A stretch of 33,290 nt of DNA from Candidatus Eiseniibacteriota bacterium (lineage in GTDB: Bacteria; Eisenbacteria; RBG-16-71-46; JAFGJU01). The notes below the pieces were generated by a model. That model was not told the origin of the DNA. It saw only the letters and a program-made list of their open reading frames with translations, and ran no database searches. How positions within the stretch are numbered: the stretch's first letter is position 1; every line of letters begins with the position of its first letter. Location: NCBI GenBank assembly GCA_020349905.1, contig CP070702.1, positions 2,539,497-2,572,786 on the forward strand, in the 5' to 3' direction. A program made the translations under genes and the position numbers. Shown piece by piece: positions 16,780 to 24,743 of the stretch.

Positions 16780-17760
16780 CTATTTCACCGCTCCCAAAAC
16801 GAGCGCGATCAGCGCCATCCGGATCACCACGCCGTTGAACGCTTCCTCCCAGTACCGAGCCCAAGGCGTGTCGTCGACGTCCAGCGGAATCTCATCCATC
16901 CGCGGAAGCGAGTGGAGCACGATAGCGTCGCTCTTGGCTTTCTGTGTAAGCAGCTCGCGGGTGATTTTGTAATTCGCGGGCGTCAGCGACTTATCCGTGC
17001 TCGCCTCCTGCCGCGCCTGTGTGTAGTCCGGCTGCACGACCGGCTCGACCAGGATGACGTCCGCCTCTCCTATCACCTTCTCAACGTGGTCGGCTTCACT
17101 AAAGTCCAGCGAGGCCTGCCTGAAATCAGACTTGTACTCCTCGGGCATGCGCATGTCCGGCGAGTTGGGGAAGAGCCCGCCCGGGCCCGGGGAGATGAAC
17201 GTGACCGGGCAGCCGAATTCTGAGAGTGCGTATCCGAGCGAGTGCATGGTGCGCATTCTCATGTCCCCGACCGCGACCCACCTCAACCCGTCAATGTGCC
17301 CTTTGTCACGCAGGACAGTGTACAGGTCGCTCAATATCTGGGTCGGATGTTCACCCCAGCCGTCACCGCCGTTGATGATGGGCACGCTCGCCCAGTCCGC
17401 GGCTTCGTGCGGCGCCCCTTTCTGAAAATGGCGCATCACGATCACGTCGCCGTAGAACTCCAGCATCTTGACCGTATCCTTGATGGATTCCTGATACCAG
17501 TCCCCTGCGCGCGTCATCTTGAAGTCCGCGAAACCCGTCACGTGCCCGCCGAGGCGGTGCATGGCGGCTTCGTGTGCGAGACGCGTGCGCGTGCTGGCTT
17601 GAAAGAACGCCGCGACGAGGGTCTTTTCCTTCAGCATGTCAACGTTCTTGCGCTCACGCGCTATGACTTCCATCTTCTTCGCGACGTCGAACACGTGAAG
17701 GTACTCGTCGCGTTGGAACCCCTTGAGCGACAGGATGTCGCGACCTGCAAAACTCGGCAC
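16780..17760 (-). CDS. Aspartate-carbamoyltransferase-like enzyme
   Basis: 326 residues from GTG 17760, which has AAGGAGG 7 nt upstream. Carbamoyl-phosphate motif FFQASTRTRLAHEAA (52-66), HPxQ motif GDGWGEHPTQILSDLYTV (132-149) and C-terminal HSLPRMDEIPLDVDDTPWAR then NGVVIRMALIALVLG, which is the ATCase ending. Differences from biosynthetic PyrB include HSLPR instead of HPLPR and a recast 80s loop (MTRAGDWYQESIKDT). Together with its position at the head of a catabolic operon, without other pyr genes, these suggest a paralogue that degrades rather than builds a carbamoyl-amino acid. This is the first gene of the operon, about 130 nt below a strong promoter. A biosynthetic role cannot be excluded from sequence alone. 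Confidence 0.82.
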   Translation of the reverse strand: MPSFAGRDILSLKGFQRDEYLHVFDVAKKMEVIARERKNVDMLKEKTLVAAFFQASTRTRLAHEAAMHRLGGHVTGFADFKMTRAGDWYQESIKDTVKMLEFYGDVIVMRHFQKGAPHEAADWASVPIINGGDGWGEHPTQILSDLYTVLRDKGHIDGLRWVAVGDMRMRTMHSLGYALSEFGCPVTFISPGPGGLFPNSPDMRMPEEYKSDFRQASLDFSEADHVEKVIGEADVILVEPVVQPDYTQARQEASTDKSLTPANYKITRELLTQKAKSDAIVLHSLPRMDEIPLDVDDTPWARYWEEAFNGVVIRMALIALVLGAVK

Positions 17761-17774
17761 GGGAAATCCTCCTT

Positions 17775-17807
17775 GTCTGACTTGTAGATGCGGCCCCTGG
17801 CCCAGAC
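17775..17807 (-). promoter_or_regulatory. Possible leader hairpin abutting the ribosome site
   Basis: On the minus strand GTCTG (17803-17807) pairs with CAGAC (17775-17779), enclosing GGCC-AGG-GGCC (17792-17802). The 3' arm is directly followed by the AAGGAGG ribosome site (17768-17774) of the first operon gene. Stems are short, so a translational-control role is only a possibility. Confidence 0.25.
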
Positions 17808-17892
17808 TTACGCCGGCACGCCCGCGGTCCGAGAAGAGAGTAAGGTTCAAGCGGGCGCTGCCGAACACCTCTTGTCTTCACAATCGCAGAAG

Positions 17893-17921
17893 ATTATAGA
17901 CCCTTGCGCTCGTCCTGCCAA
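17893..17921 (-). promoter_or_regulatory. Sigma70 promoter for the seven-gene carbamoyl operon
   Basis: Minus strand TTGGCA (17916-17921), 17-nt spacer, TATAAT (17893-17898). Predicted transcription start about 17886, leaving a leader of about 125 nt before GTG 17760. It lies in the 261-nt gap after the NfeD-like gene, so the carbamoyl operon is likely transcribed separately from the envelope operon upstream. No clear operator palindrome overlaps it. Confidence 0.75.
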
Positions 17922-18021
17922 CCTTTCTGAGTGCTTGTTGCACCGGCCCGCTTCCTACGACGTGGCTCCTGCTTGCCCGTGCAACCGCTGTCAAAGCAGC
18001 ACCCACTGCAACCGGCGGGCG

Positions 18022-18444
18022 TTACTCTTCGTCTTTCCGAACGCCACCCGGTCCCACCACCAGGACCAACCCCTTGAGCGAGCTCACCGTGACCTCGTCG
18101 CCGGGCTTAAGCTCCTCCGAGAACTCCGCGTCCCAGTTCTCGCCTCTCACCTGCACCTTGCCCGTCCTGCCCGAGGAGCTGAGCACCACGCCCTTCTGGC
18201 CGGTCAGTCCCTCTATGCCGGTGCTGGGGCGGGTTCTAACGAGCCGATACACGACGAGGGCGAGTAGCAGGTTCAGTCCGACCACGAGCGTACCGATGCC
18301 CAGCCACGTGGCGGTGGAGAAGTCAGGGATGCCTATCCTGGAGAAGAGAACGATGAGAAGCACTTCGTCGAAGACGAAGAAAACGAGCAGCCCGAATATT
18401 ATGAGGGCCTTCTTGAAGGCGCTATTGAAGTCCAATCTTCTCAA
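18022..18444 (-). CDS. NfeD-like membrane protein, short form
   Basis: 140 residues. Two transmembrane helices (about residues 13-35 and 47-67) are followed by an OB-fold domain of the NfeD C-terminal type: GLTGQKGVVLSSSGRTGKVQ, VRGENWDA, LKPGDEVTVSSLKGLVLVV. In NfeD proteins this GxxGxxG...V.G..W.A pattern is typical; short forms partner with band-7/stomatin proteins or membrane proteases, neither of which is adjacent. Start is TTG 18444, whose first bases form a TTGA overlap with the stop of the preceding gene, implying translational coupling. It ends the five-gene envelope operon. Confidence 0.82.
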   Translation of the reverse strand: MRRLDFNSAFKKALIIFGLLVFFVFDEVLLIVLFSRIGIPDFSTATWLGIGTLVVGLNLLLALVVYRLVRTRPSTGIEGLTGQKGVVLSSSGRTGKVQVRGENWDAEFSEELKPGDEVTVSSLKGLVLVVGPGGVRKDEE

Positions 18445-19751
18445 GTCTTTTGCTTCTTCTTCTCCGCTGCCGGGAAGAGAATGTTGTTGAGTATCAATCT
18501 GTAGCCGGGCGAATTCTTGTGCAGGGACAGGTCCGTCGGAGGGTCTCCCACGTTGTGTCTAAAGTCCTCCGGGTCGTGCCCTCCGTAGAAAGTGAACGTT
18601 CCCCTTCCGTAGTTGCCGTGGACGTACTTGACCTCCCCCACACCTGTCACCTCCGCGAGTACCGCGACCGAGCTCTTCACTTTCTCGGCCTTGAAGCCCG
18701 TTGTCTGGCCCATGAAGTCCGGTATGGCCGCCGCGTGGTTCTGCGTCAGCATAGTCGGAACTGGGTCGTGTTTGGCAGAGAACTCAAAGAGCACGAAATG
18801 GCTGTTCGGCCCGCGCGGCAGGGCCGCTTCGCTCACGTCCAGGTCAGAGAATTCGTACACCAGTGGATTCATGGTGAGATAGAAATTCTCGAACGCCAGA
18901 GTCTTCGAGAAATCCAGGCGTTTCTCAGCGTCGGGCTCGGGAGGGTCGCCGTCGTACGGCTCCCAGAGGAAATCGATGCCGTCCGCAGCCAGGGCGATGT
19001 CAAACGTGTCCGTAGCCGAGCACATGGCAAACATGAACCCTCCCCGGGCGATGTATTCCTTGATTTTTCGAACCACGGCCAGCTTGTGCTGCGACACCTT
19101 CACGAAACCGGCCCTCTTGGCCGCCTCCTCGTACCTGGTCTGCTGCGCCTTGTACCAGACAGCGTTTCTGTACGCGCCGTAGAACTTGCCGTACTGGCCC
19201 GTGAAATCCTCGTGGTGAAGGTGAAGCCAGTCGAATTCGTCAAGGGCACCTGCCAGGATCTCCTCGTCCCACACCTTTGTGTAGGGAATCTGTGCATACT
19301 CCAGTGCAAGAGTCACGGCGTCGTCCCAGGGAAGGGCCGTCGGAGGAATGTAAACCGCGATCTTGGGGGCCTTCTCGAGCACTATGATTTCCATGTTGTT
19401 CTCTTCTATCTCGCCGTGGATGACCGCTACGTCTGCCCCGCTCACGACCTCGAAAGAGACTCCCATCAGGTTCGCCTTGGTGGCGACATCCTCAGAGCCG
19501 TGTACAAGAAAGGACCCGCCCCGATAGTTGAGAAGCCAGTCGACCCTGGTCCCCTGTTCGAGACACCAGTAAGCCAGACCGTAGGCCCTGAGGTGGTCTC
19601 GCTGTTTCAGGTCCATGTTCACGAGTAACTCCGCAGAAGCGGGTCTGACGACTGCCAAGCTCACAAGCAACACGGCTGCCGCGACCAGCAGCATGTGCCC
19701 AATGCCGAGCACTTTGAGGTGGCTTACCAAATACGATGGTTGCTTCACCAT
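18441..19751 (-). CDS. Conserved secreted protein (family often mislabelled asparagine synthetase B)
   Basis: 436 residues. A signal peptide/anchor is visible at residues 17-40 (LGIGHMLLVAAAVLLVSLAV then VRPASA-E, a plausible signal-peptidase site). The mature part begins LLVNMDLKQRDHLRAYGLAY WCLEQG with YRGGSF shortly after; later WLHLHHEDFTGQYGKFYGAY, FMFAMCSATDTFDIALAA and YHVHGNYGRGTF-like TFYGGHDPED. The central arrangement recalls ThuA/glutamine-amidotransferase-like Rossmann folds (a Cys in AMCSATDT after a strand). I remember near-identical openings in proteins automatically called asparagine synthetase B, but neither the N-terminal Cys nucleophile nor an ATP-pyrophosphatase motif is present, so I reject that function. 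It lies 15 nt after the TPR gene and overlaps the NfeD-like gene by 4 nt. True function unknown. Confidence 0.8.
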   Translation of the reverse strand: MVKQPSYLVSHLKVLGIGHMLLVAAAVLLVSLAVVRPASAELLVNMDLKQRDHLRAYGLAYWCLEQGTRVDWLLNYRGGSFLVHGSEDVATKANLMGVSFEVVSGADVAVIHGEIEENNMEIIVLEKAPKIAVYIPPTALPWDDAVTLALEYAQIPYTKVWDEEILAGALDEFDWLHLHHEDFTGQYGKFYGAYRNAVWYKAQQTRYEEAAKRAGFVKVSQHKLAVVRKIKEYIARGGFMFAMCSATDTFDIALAADGIDFLWEPYDGDPPEPDAEKRLDFSKTLAFENFYLTMNPLVYEFSDLDVSEAALPRGPNSHFVLFEFSAKHDPVPTMLTQNHAAAIPDFMGQTTGFKAEKVKSSVAVLAEVTGVGEVKYVHGNYGRGTFTFYGGHDPEDFRHNVGDPPTDLSLHKNSPGYRLILNNILFPAAEKKKQKT

Positions 19752-19766
19752 CAGAAAACCCCGCTA

Positions 19767-20678
19767 CTACTTTCTCAACTCCTGAAGCAGCCGGCGCGCC
19801 TTCACGGCAAAAGAGGTCTCCGGAAACTCGGTTATGACCTCTTCGTACCTCGAGGCGGCCTTATCTCTATCCTTGAGCTGCCTTGCGTACACGTAGGCCG
19901 CTTTCAGCTGGCAGACAGGCACGAGATGGCTCTCTGGAAAGCGCGTCTTCAGAGAATCGTACTCGGCTATCGCTCCCACGAAGTCTTCCCGGGCCCTGAG
20001 GATGTCGCCTTTGGTTGAGAGGGCATCGTCTGCGATGAGGGCGTGTGGGAAGCTCGCGAGCAGCACATCGAGCACGCTGAGCGCGCTGTCCGGCATGTCA
20101 GCAAACCAAAGAAACTGGGCATAGGAGAACGCTCTGAGCGGCACGCGGTCACGATCGCTGTTTTCGTCCATGAGCAACAGGCGGGCAATCACGTCGTTAA
20201 CGCGCGGGCTCTCAGGATTTACTTCAACGAAGGTCATGTACTCCTCCAGTGCTTCGTCTATACGTCCCGAGAAGTAGAGAATCTCCCCCTTCAGGAAACT
20301 GATGCGCTCGAGCCCCTGCACGTCCGAGAGTTTCTGCGTGGCCAGAACTGCCACGCTCTCGGCGGCCAGTACGTTTCCCTCCCTCAACCTGCTCTCGCAG
20401 AGATACACCAGGACATCTCTCATCTGTAGATAAGTCAAGTTGCGGCCGAGTAGCTCGCTGAAAAGAGCGGAAGCTTTGGTGAAGTTTCCCGACAGGAACT
20501 CCTTGGTGGCCTCGCGCATGAGCGCCGAAGTAGAGGCAGACGGCGCGGCCGAGTAAACGGCCGAGTGGGCCACCGAATCCACAGAGAGGCCAGGAAGCAT
20601 AAAACTCGACACCATAACTACGACATACAGTACCGCGACTATGCGAACCACAACATGATGTATGCTCAGCGTCTTCAC
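19767..20678 (-). CDS. Exported TPR-repeat protein
   Basis: 303 residues. A hydrophobic N-terminal segment (about residues 8-32, VVVRIVAVLYVVVMVSSFML) acts as signal peptide or anchor. From about residue 48 the protein is helical-hairpin repeats of TPR type: AGG-like units FLSGNFTKASALFSELLGRN, LKGEILYFSGRIDEALEEYM, STKGDILRAREDFVGAIAEY and AAYVYARQLKDRDKAASRYE, the last resembling BamD/YbgF-like outer-membrane assembly TPRs. Start is GTG 20678, sharing GTGA with the TGA of the DUF4175 gene, so the two are coupled. Probably a periplasmic scaffold for the DUF4159/DUF4175 system; role unknown. Confidence 0.82.
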   Translation of the reverse strand: MKTLSIHHVVVRIVAVLYVVVMVSSFMLPGLSVDSVAHSAVYSAAPSASTSALMREATKEFLSGNFTKASALFSELLGRNLTYLQMRDVLVYLCESRLREGNVLAAESVAVLATQKLSDVQGLERISFLKGEILYFSGRIDEALEEYMTFVEVNPESPRVNDVIARLLLMDENSDRDRVPLRAFSYAQFLWFADMPDSALSVLDVLLASFPHALIADDALSTKGDILRAREDFVGAIAEYDSLKTRFPESHLVPVCQLKAAYVYARQLKDRDKAASRYEEVITEFPETSFAVKARRLLQELRK

Positions 20679-23600
20679 TTCGCGTTCTCCGAAAGGGCCC
20701 GGAGGTATTGCTCCACCAGCTCCCGGTATGCCTCGGGATAGCTGGCTGCCCTCTCTCTCAGTATGTCCAGCTGGAGCTTTTCTCTCTCGCCGAGAAGCTC
20801 CCTGGAGAGTTCGGGCGGCGACTCTCGCTCCGGAAAGTCCCTTCCCGGTCTCGAGAACCTCTTGCCTGTGTAGTCCCGCTGCTGGACGGACTTCTGTGCG
20901 TCCAGAAGCCTGCTCATGATGCGATGCTGCTTGCGGACCGTATCCTGGTCCAGCTGCATGGATTCCATGCGCGTCTGGACGTCTCTCATCTCCTCCACGA
21001 TTTCCTCAAGCCGGCCCAGCACGTCCCGCCTGTCGCCGAGCGCCCTGGACACCTCCTCCATGCCCCGACGCACCATCTCCTGTTGAGCCGCAAGCCGGCC
21101 GAGGGTCTCCTCCTCAGAGTGACTCAACCTTCCCTGCTTGTCCAGCTGGGAATAGAGAGCCTCGGTCGTTCTGTTGATGGAAAGCTGAAGACCTGACAGG
21201 GACCTCATTCGTCTGAGCCCCTGCCCCATGCCCATTCCGCCCTGAGCTGCACACATGGACTGCTCCGCGATGAGGAGGGCCCTCAACACGTTGTTAAGCC
21301 CCTGGTACGCGATGCGACTTGCCTGTACCCCCTCGCCGAGGCGCCCGCTCTCGAAGCTTCTCAGGGCATCGCCCATTTCCTTGAGAGCCAGGCCGAGCTC
21401 CGCAGCTGTCCTGTGCGTCATGAAGAACGTCTGCTTGCTTGTCTCAAACAGCTTGTCCGCCACCACCGACGTCCCTTCGTGAATCGTGTGCTGCCGAACG
21501 GCAAGCTCCTCTGGTTTCTCTTGCCCGGTGCACATCGCGAGTTCCTCCTGCGCCTCCGACAACTCCAGTAGCTCGTGCATGGAGCGTCGCACCTCTTCCG
21601 TGACGTCGGCCAACCGCTCCGAAGCAGAACACGACTGGGCCTGCGAGAGCTGGTCGGCAAGTTCCAGCAGTCCGCCTTCTATGTTTCGAACGAGCCGTCT
21701 CAGGGCGGGCGTCCGCTGAGAGCACATCATGCTGGATGCCTGCGAGATCATGTCCAGAAGTCCACCTTTACCGATGGATTTCGACATGTTCTGCAGCATC
21801 TCCGAAAGCTGCTCCTGGTTCGCCTCCTTCGCCTCCGCAGCCAGCTTGTCCAGCTCGTTCTTCAGTTGCTCCAGGGCCTCACCCGCGCCCAGCTGCTGCT
21901 GGGCCAGATCGGAGAGATTCGCGTCTTCACTGTCCAGCGCGTCGCCTATCTCGGCCTCTCTCTCAGCCAGGTCTGCCGCCTCTTCCACGGCGGCCTGTAG
22001 TTTCTCGTCGAAACGTATCTGCCTGAGCAGTTCTATCGCCCTGTCCAGTCCCTTGAGGAGCTCTTCTTGCGAGACGTTGTAGTCTGCCAGGGCGCTTTCG
22101 ATGTCGGGGATGTCAAACTCCGCCAGGGCCTCCTGGAGTCTCTCGATGGCTCTTCTTAAGTCCGGATCCTGCAATTCGTCCAGAAGCTCCCGCACCTCCT
22201 GGATCTTCTCGGCCAGCTCCCAGCTCAGGGGGTCGTAACTCTCTAGCTGCCGAACGCTTTCCTCCAGTGCGCGGCTCACACCGTCGATGCCTTCGGACAT
22301 TCTTTCGTAGGTCGTCCAGAAGCCCTCCATCTGTTTCTTCCGCTCCCACGAGAGCTGGCTGTCCTGCTTTATCTCCCTGGAAACCGTCTCCAGTTCAGCT
22401 CTGAGGGTCTCAGCTTCCCGGAGTATGTCCTCCAATTTCAGTATTTCCTCCGCGTGACCCTCTTCCATCTCTGCGTAGAGCTCTGCGATGGTGGGGAAGC
22501 GCACGGTCATGAGAGGCGTGCGCGCTGCCTTGGGGCCGGAAACTGCATCGTTGTCAAAGACCTCCAGGAAGTAAGTCACAACTTCCCCCGGCAGAAGCTG
22601 AAGTGGGTTCAGGTCCCAGAAGTGAGTGAGCACGGCCTCCTTGGTCCTGTGTTCAAACGTCCTGATGTTCTCCGAGCGCACGTCCTGCGGGCTGGCGTAA
22701 TAGTGAACCAGGAGTGAGGAAAGCCCGTAATCGTCCGCACATATCACCTCCAGGGGAAGCTCCATGTCCTCGGGCAGGTCCGCCTCGGGCAAGGGTGAGA
22801 CGAGCTTGAGGAAGGGAGTCAGATCCTCCCGGCATCGAATCACGTAGGACGGCGAGAGATGTTCCTTTCCGACCGCGTCCGTGGCAGAGACCACGTAAGT
22901 GCCGTCCCCCCTGAGCACGAATGAGCCGGAGAGCTTCCTGTCCCCTCGCTTAACGAGAGGCGTAGCGCCCCCGTCGTCAAAACGCAATCCGGCAGACGAG
23001 ACGTCACGGGTGAACGTGACCTCAAGCCAGACCCTCGTTCCCTTGAGCGCCGAGAGGTCACCCACGACCGTTCCCACCACTCGCTTCTCCAGGCCGGAAT
23101 AGTCGGGATACTCGTAGGATATCAGGAACTCCGAAATCTGCGGAGGTGTCCTGACGGAGACCGTGTAGGAAGGACTCTGTACTCTTCCCAGCTCCGCCAT
23201 GTAATCGGTCTGCGCCACCAGGCTCTCCAAGACCGCCACAAAAGAACCTGTGGTATCGGCTGGTTCCATTTCCAGGTAGTAGGGCGGCCTCGAGCCCGAA
23301 CTCACGCGAAGCCTCGGCTCAGAAAGGCTCCCCTTCACCGACACTGTCACGCTCACGTCTTCCCCCGAGTCAATCGCCACGTCCCCGGGGACGACAGCAA
23401 GAGACACTCTTTCCGCGAACGGAGAGGTGACCAGAGAAGAAAACGAGGGCTCCAGTGCCCCGGGCACGAGGAAAAGAAACGCCGCGAGTGCCGTGGCGGT
23501 GACGAGGAGGCCCACGCTCCAGAAACGTAACTTCCGCGCCGGCAGGAGCCCCCTGAACTCCAGGGTCTGGCTCAGGGCAGCTCCGTCGCTCACGACCGCG

Positions 23601-23980
23601 TCAATGACCGCTCTGGAATAGAAGGAGGAAAGTTCGTCGGCCCGTTCCCCGAGTTGAAGAGAAGAGATGACGGCGTTCTCTCTGCCGGGCAGCAGGCGGT
23701 CGGTCATAACCGCAACGGTCTCGAGAGAGGGGACACGGAGAAGGGCATAGGCGACGGCCGCGACGACCAGCAGGGGAAGACCGAAGACAGCCAGAGCACC
23801 GAGGACCGACGTCAGCGCAGATTCGGCGCCGGCCACGAGGACCACTGCAGTCGACAGGAGCAACGCCAACGCCGCCAGGCTGCAGGCCCTGAGGAGCCAC
23901 AGCCCGACGCTGCTCCTCGCCAGCACGCGTCGTGCAAAAGAGAGGTTTCCCTTCAGAATCCTGTGAGCGTCGGGTGCCAT
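20675..23980 (-). CDS. DUF4175-family large membrane protein with coiled-coil C-terminus
   Basis: 1101 residues. Three transmembrane helices at about 27-50, 57-83 and 151-176. A periplasmic region (about 180-500) of beta-sandwich-like repeats follows (VPGDVAIDSGEDVSVTVSVK, ISEFLISYEYPDYSGLEKRV, LPLEVICADDYGLSSLLVHY), then a long, almost entirely helical Gln/Glu/Leu-rich C-terminal half (about 510-1090). That half has many heptads (for example EEILKLEDILREAETLRAEL) and Met/Gln/Gly-rich patches (AAQGGMGMGQGLRRM). This architecture is that of DUF4175. Members usually occur beside DUF4159 and MoxR/DUF58/VWA (BatA-like) genes; only DUF4159 is here. It begins 40 nt after DUF4159 and overlaps the TPR gene by 4 nt. 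A role in envelope assembly or stress is inference. Confidence 0.87.
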   Translation of the reverse strand: MAPDAHRILKGNLSFARRVLARSSVGLWLLRACSLAALALLLSTAVVLVAGAESALTSVLGALAVFGLPLLVVAAVAYALLRVPSLETVAVMTDRLLPGRENAVISSLQLGERADELSSFYSRAVIDAVVSDGAALSQTLEFRGLLPARKLRFWSVGLLVTATALAAFLFLVPGALEPSFSSLVTSPFAERVSLAVVPGDVAIDSGEDVSVTVSVKGSLSEPRLRVSSGSRPPYYLEMEPADTTGSFVAVLESLVAQTDYMAELGRVQSPSYTVSVRTPPQISEFLISYEYPDYSGLEKRVVGTVVGDLSALKGTRVWLEVTFTRDVSSAGLRFDDGGATPLVKRGDRKLSGSFVLRGDGTYVVSATDAVGKEHLSPSYVIRCREDLTPFLKLVSPLPEADLPEDMELPLEVICADDYGLSSLLVHYYASPQDVRSENIRTFEHRTKEAVLTHFWDLNPLQLLPGEVVTYFLEVFDNDAVSGPKAARTPLMTVRFPTIAELYAEMEEGHAEEILKLEDILREAETLRAELETVSREIKQDSQLSWERKKQMEGFWTTYERMSEGIDGVSRALEESVRQLESYDPLSWELAEKIQEVRELLDELQDPDLRRAIERLQEALAEFDIPDIESALADYNVSQEELLKGLDRAIELLRQIRFDEKLQAAVEEAADLAEREAEIGDALDSEDANLSDLAQQQLGAGEALEQLKNELDKLAAEAKEANQEQLSEMLQNMSKSIGKGGLLDMISQASSMMCSQRTPALRRLVRNIEGGLLELADQLSQAQSCSASERLADVTEEVRRSMHELLELSEAQEELAMCTGQEKPEELAVRQHTIHEGTSVVADKLFETSKQTFFMTHRTAAELGLALKEMGDALRSFESGRLGEGVQASRIAYQGLNNVLRALLIAEQSMCAAQGGMGMGQGLRRMRSLSGLQLSINRTTEALYSQLDKQGRLSHSEEETLGRLAAQQEMVRRGMEEVSRALGDRRDVLGRLEEIVEEMRDVQTRMESMQLDQDTVRKQHRIMSRLLDAQKSVQQRDYTGKRFSRPGRDFPERESPPELSRELLGEREKLQLDILRERAASYPEAYRELVEQYLRALSENAK

Positions 23981-24020
23981 CTGATGTCCTTCGAGGGCGG
24001 ACTGAGTTTAAGACCGCTGT

Positions 24021-24743
24021 CTAGTTGGTGAGGGAGTAGAGGACTACGTTAATCGCCATTTTCATGGCTTCCTCCCTCTTCTCGGGAGGGTCGCCGTGGA
24101 TCTCGGGGTCTTCCAGCCCGTCGCCAACGTCCGCCTCATGTGTATAGAATACCACAACCCTCCCTTCGTGGACAATCGCGTAGCCCCTGGGCGGCAGGCC
24201 GTCGTGCTCGTGCACTTTCGGTGGACCGTCGGGAAGCTCGTAGAAGCTGTGATAGATGGGATGCGTGAAGGGAAGCTCCACTAGCTCCTTGTCCGGAAAG
24301 ACCTGCTTCATCTGCTGTCTGAAAGACTTGTCCATGCCGTAATCGTCGTCCGCGAAGAGGAAGCCACCGCTCGTTAGGTGTTCTCTAAGCCTCTCGGCTT
24401 CCTTCCTGGTGAACCTCACGTTTCCGTGCCCCGAGAGCCAGAGGAAGGGGAAGTTGAAGAACTCCTTTTCCATTATCTCGACCGCTTCCTCTCTGTCGGA
24501 GGCCACCTTCACCGTGGTCCTCTCGCTCAGGGCACGAAGGAGGTTTCTGAGCGACGTCTTGTTGCCGTACCAGTCCCCACCTCCTCCGTATTTAAGCCTG
24601 GCCACCACGAACCCGTCGCGAACCGGCCGTTCGATTACCGGTCGTGCGGGAGAGCTGGAAGAAGAAAGAAGGACGAGAAAGGAAACTGCGAGGAGAATGA
24701 TAACGGTGAGACCGATGACTGAATGTGGTGACGTTTTTCTCAT
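24021..24743 (-). CDS. DUF4159-domain protein with N-terminal membrane anchor
   Basis: 240 residues. A hydrophobic segment at about 8-30 (SVIGLTVIILLAVSFLVLLS) is followed by a Ser-rich linker. The rest is a DUF4159 domain: FVVARLKYGGGGDWYGNKTS at its start, FPFLWLSGHGNVRFTRKEAE, HLTSGGFLFADDDYG and a C-terminal AMKMAINVVLYSLTN. DUF4159 is related to ThuA/glutamine-amidotransferase-like folds, with no proven catalytic activity. It is the first gene of the five-gene envelope operon. No strong ribosome site or promoter stands out upstream; GATATAGTATC near 24830 on this strand is a small palindrome with a weak -10 look. Confidence 0.87.
   Translation of the reverse strand: MRKTSPHSVIGLTVIILLAVSFLVLLSSSSSPARPVIERPVRDGFVVARLKYGGGGDWYGNKTSLRNLLRALSERTTVKVASDREEAVEIMEKEFFNFPFLWLSGHGNVRFTRKEAERLREHLTSGGFLFADDDYGMDKSFRQQMKQVFPDKELVELPFTHPIYHSFYELPDGPPKVHEHDGLPPRGYAIVHEGRVVVFYTHEADVGDGLEDPEIHGDPPEKREEAMKMAINVVLYSLTN

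Noticed and set aside
18441..19751. Annotation as asparagine synthetase B
   Set aside because: No N-terminal Cys nucleophile after the start and no ATP-pyrophosphatase motif; the protein has a signal peptide.
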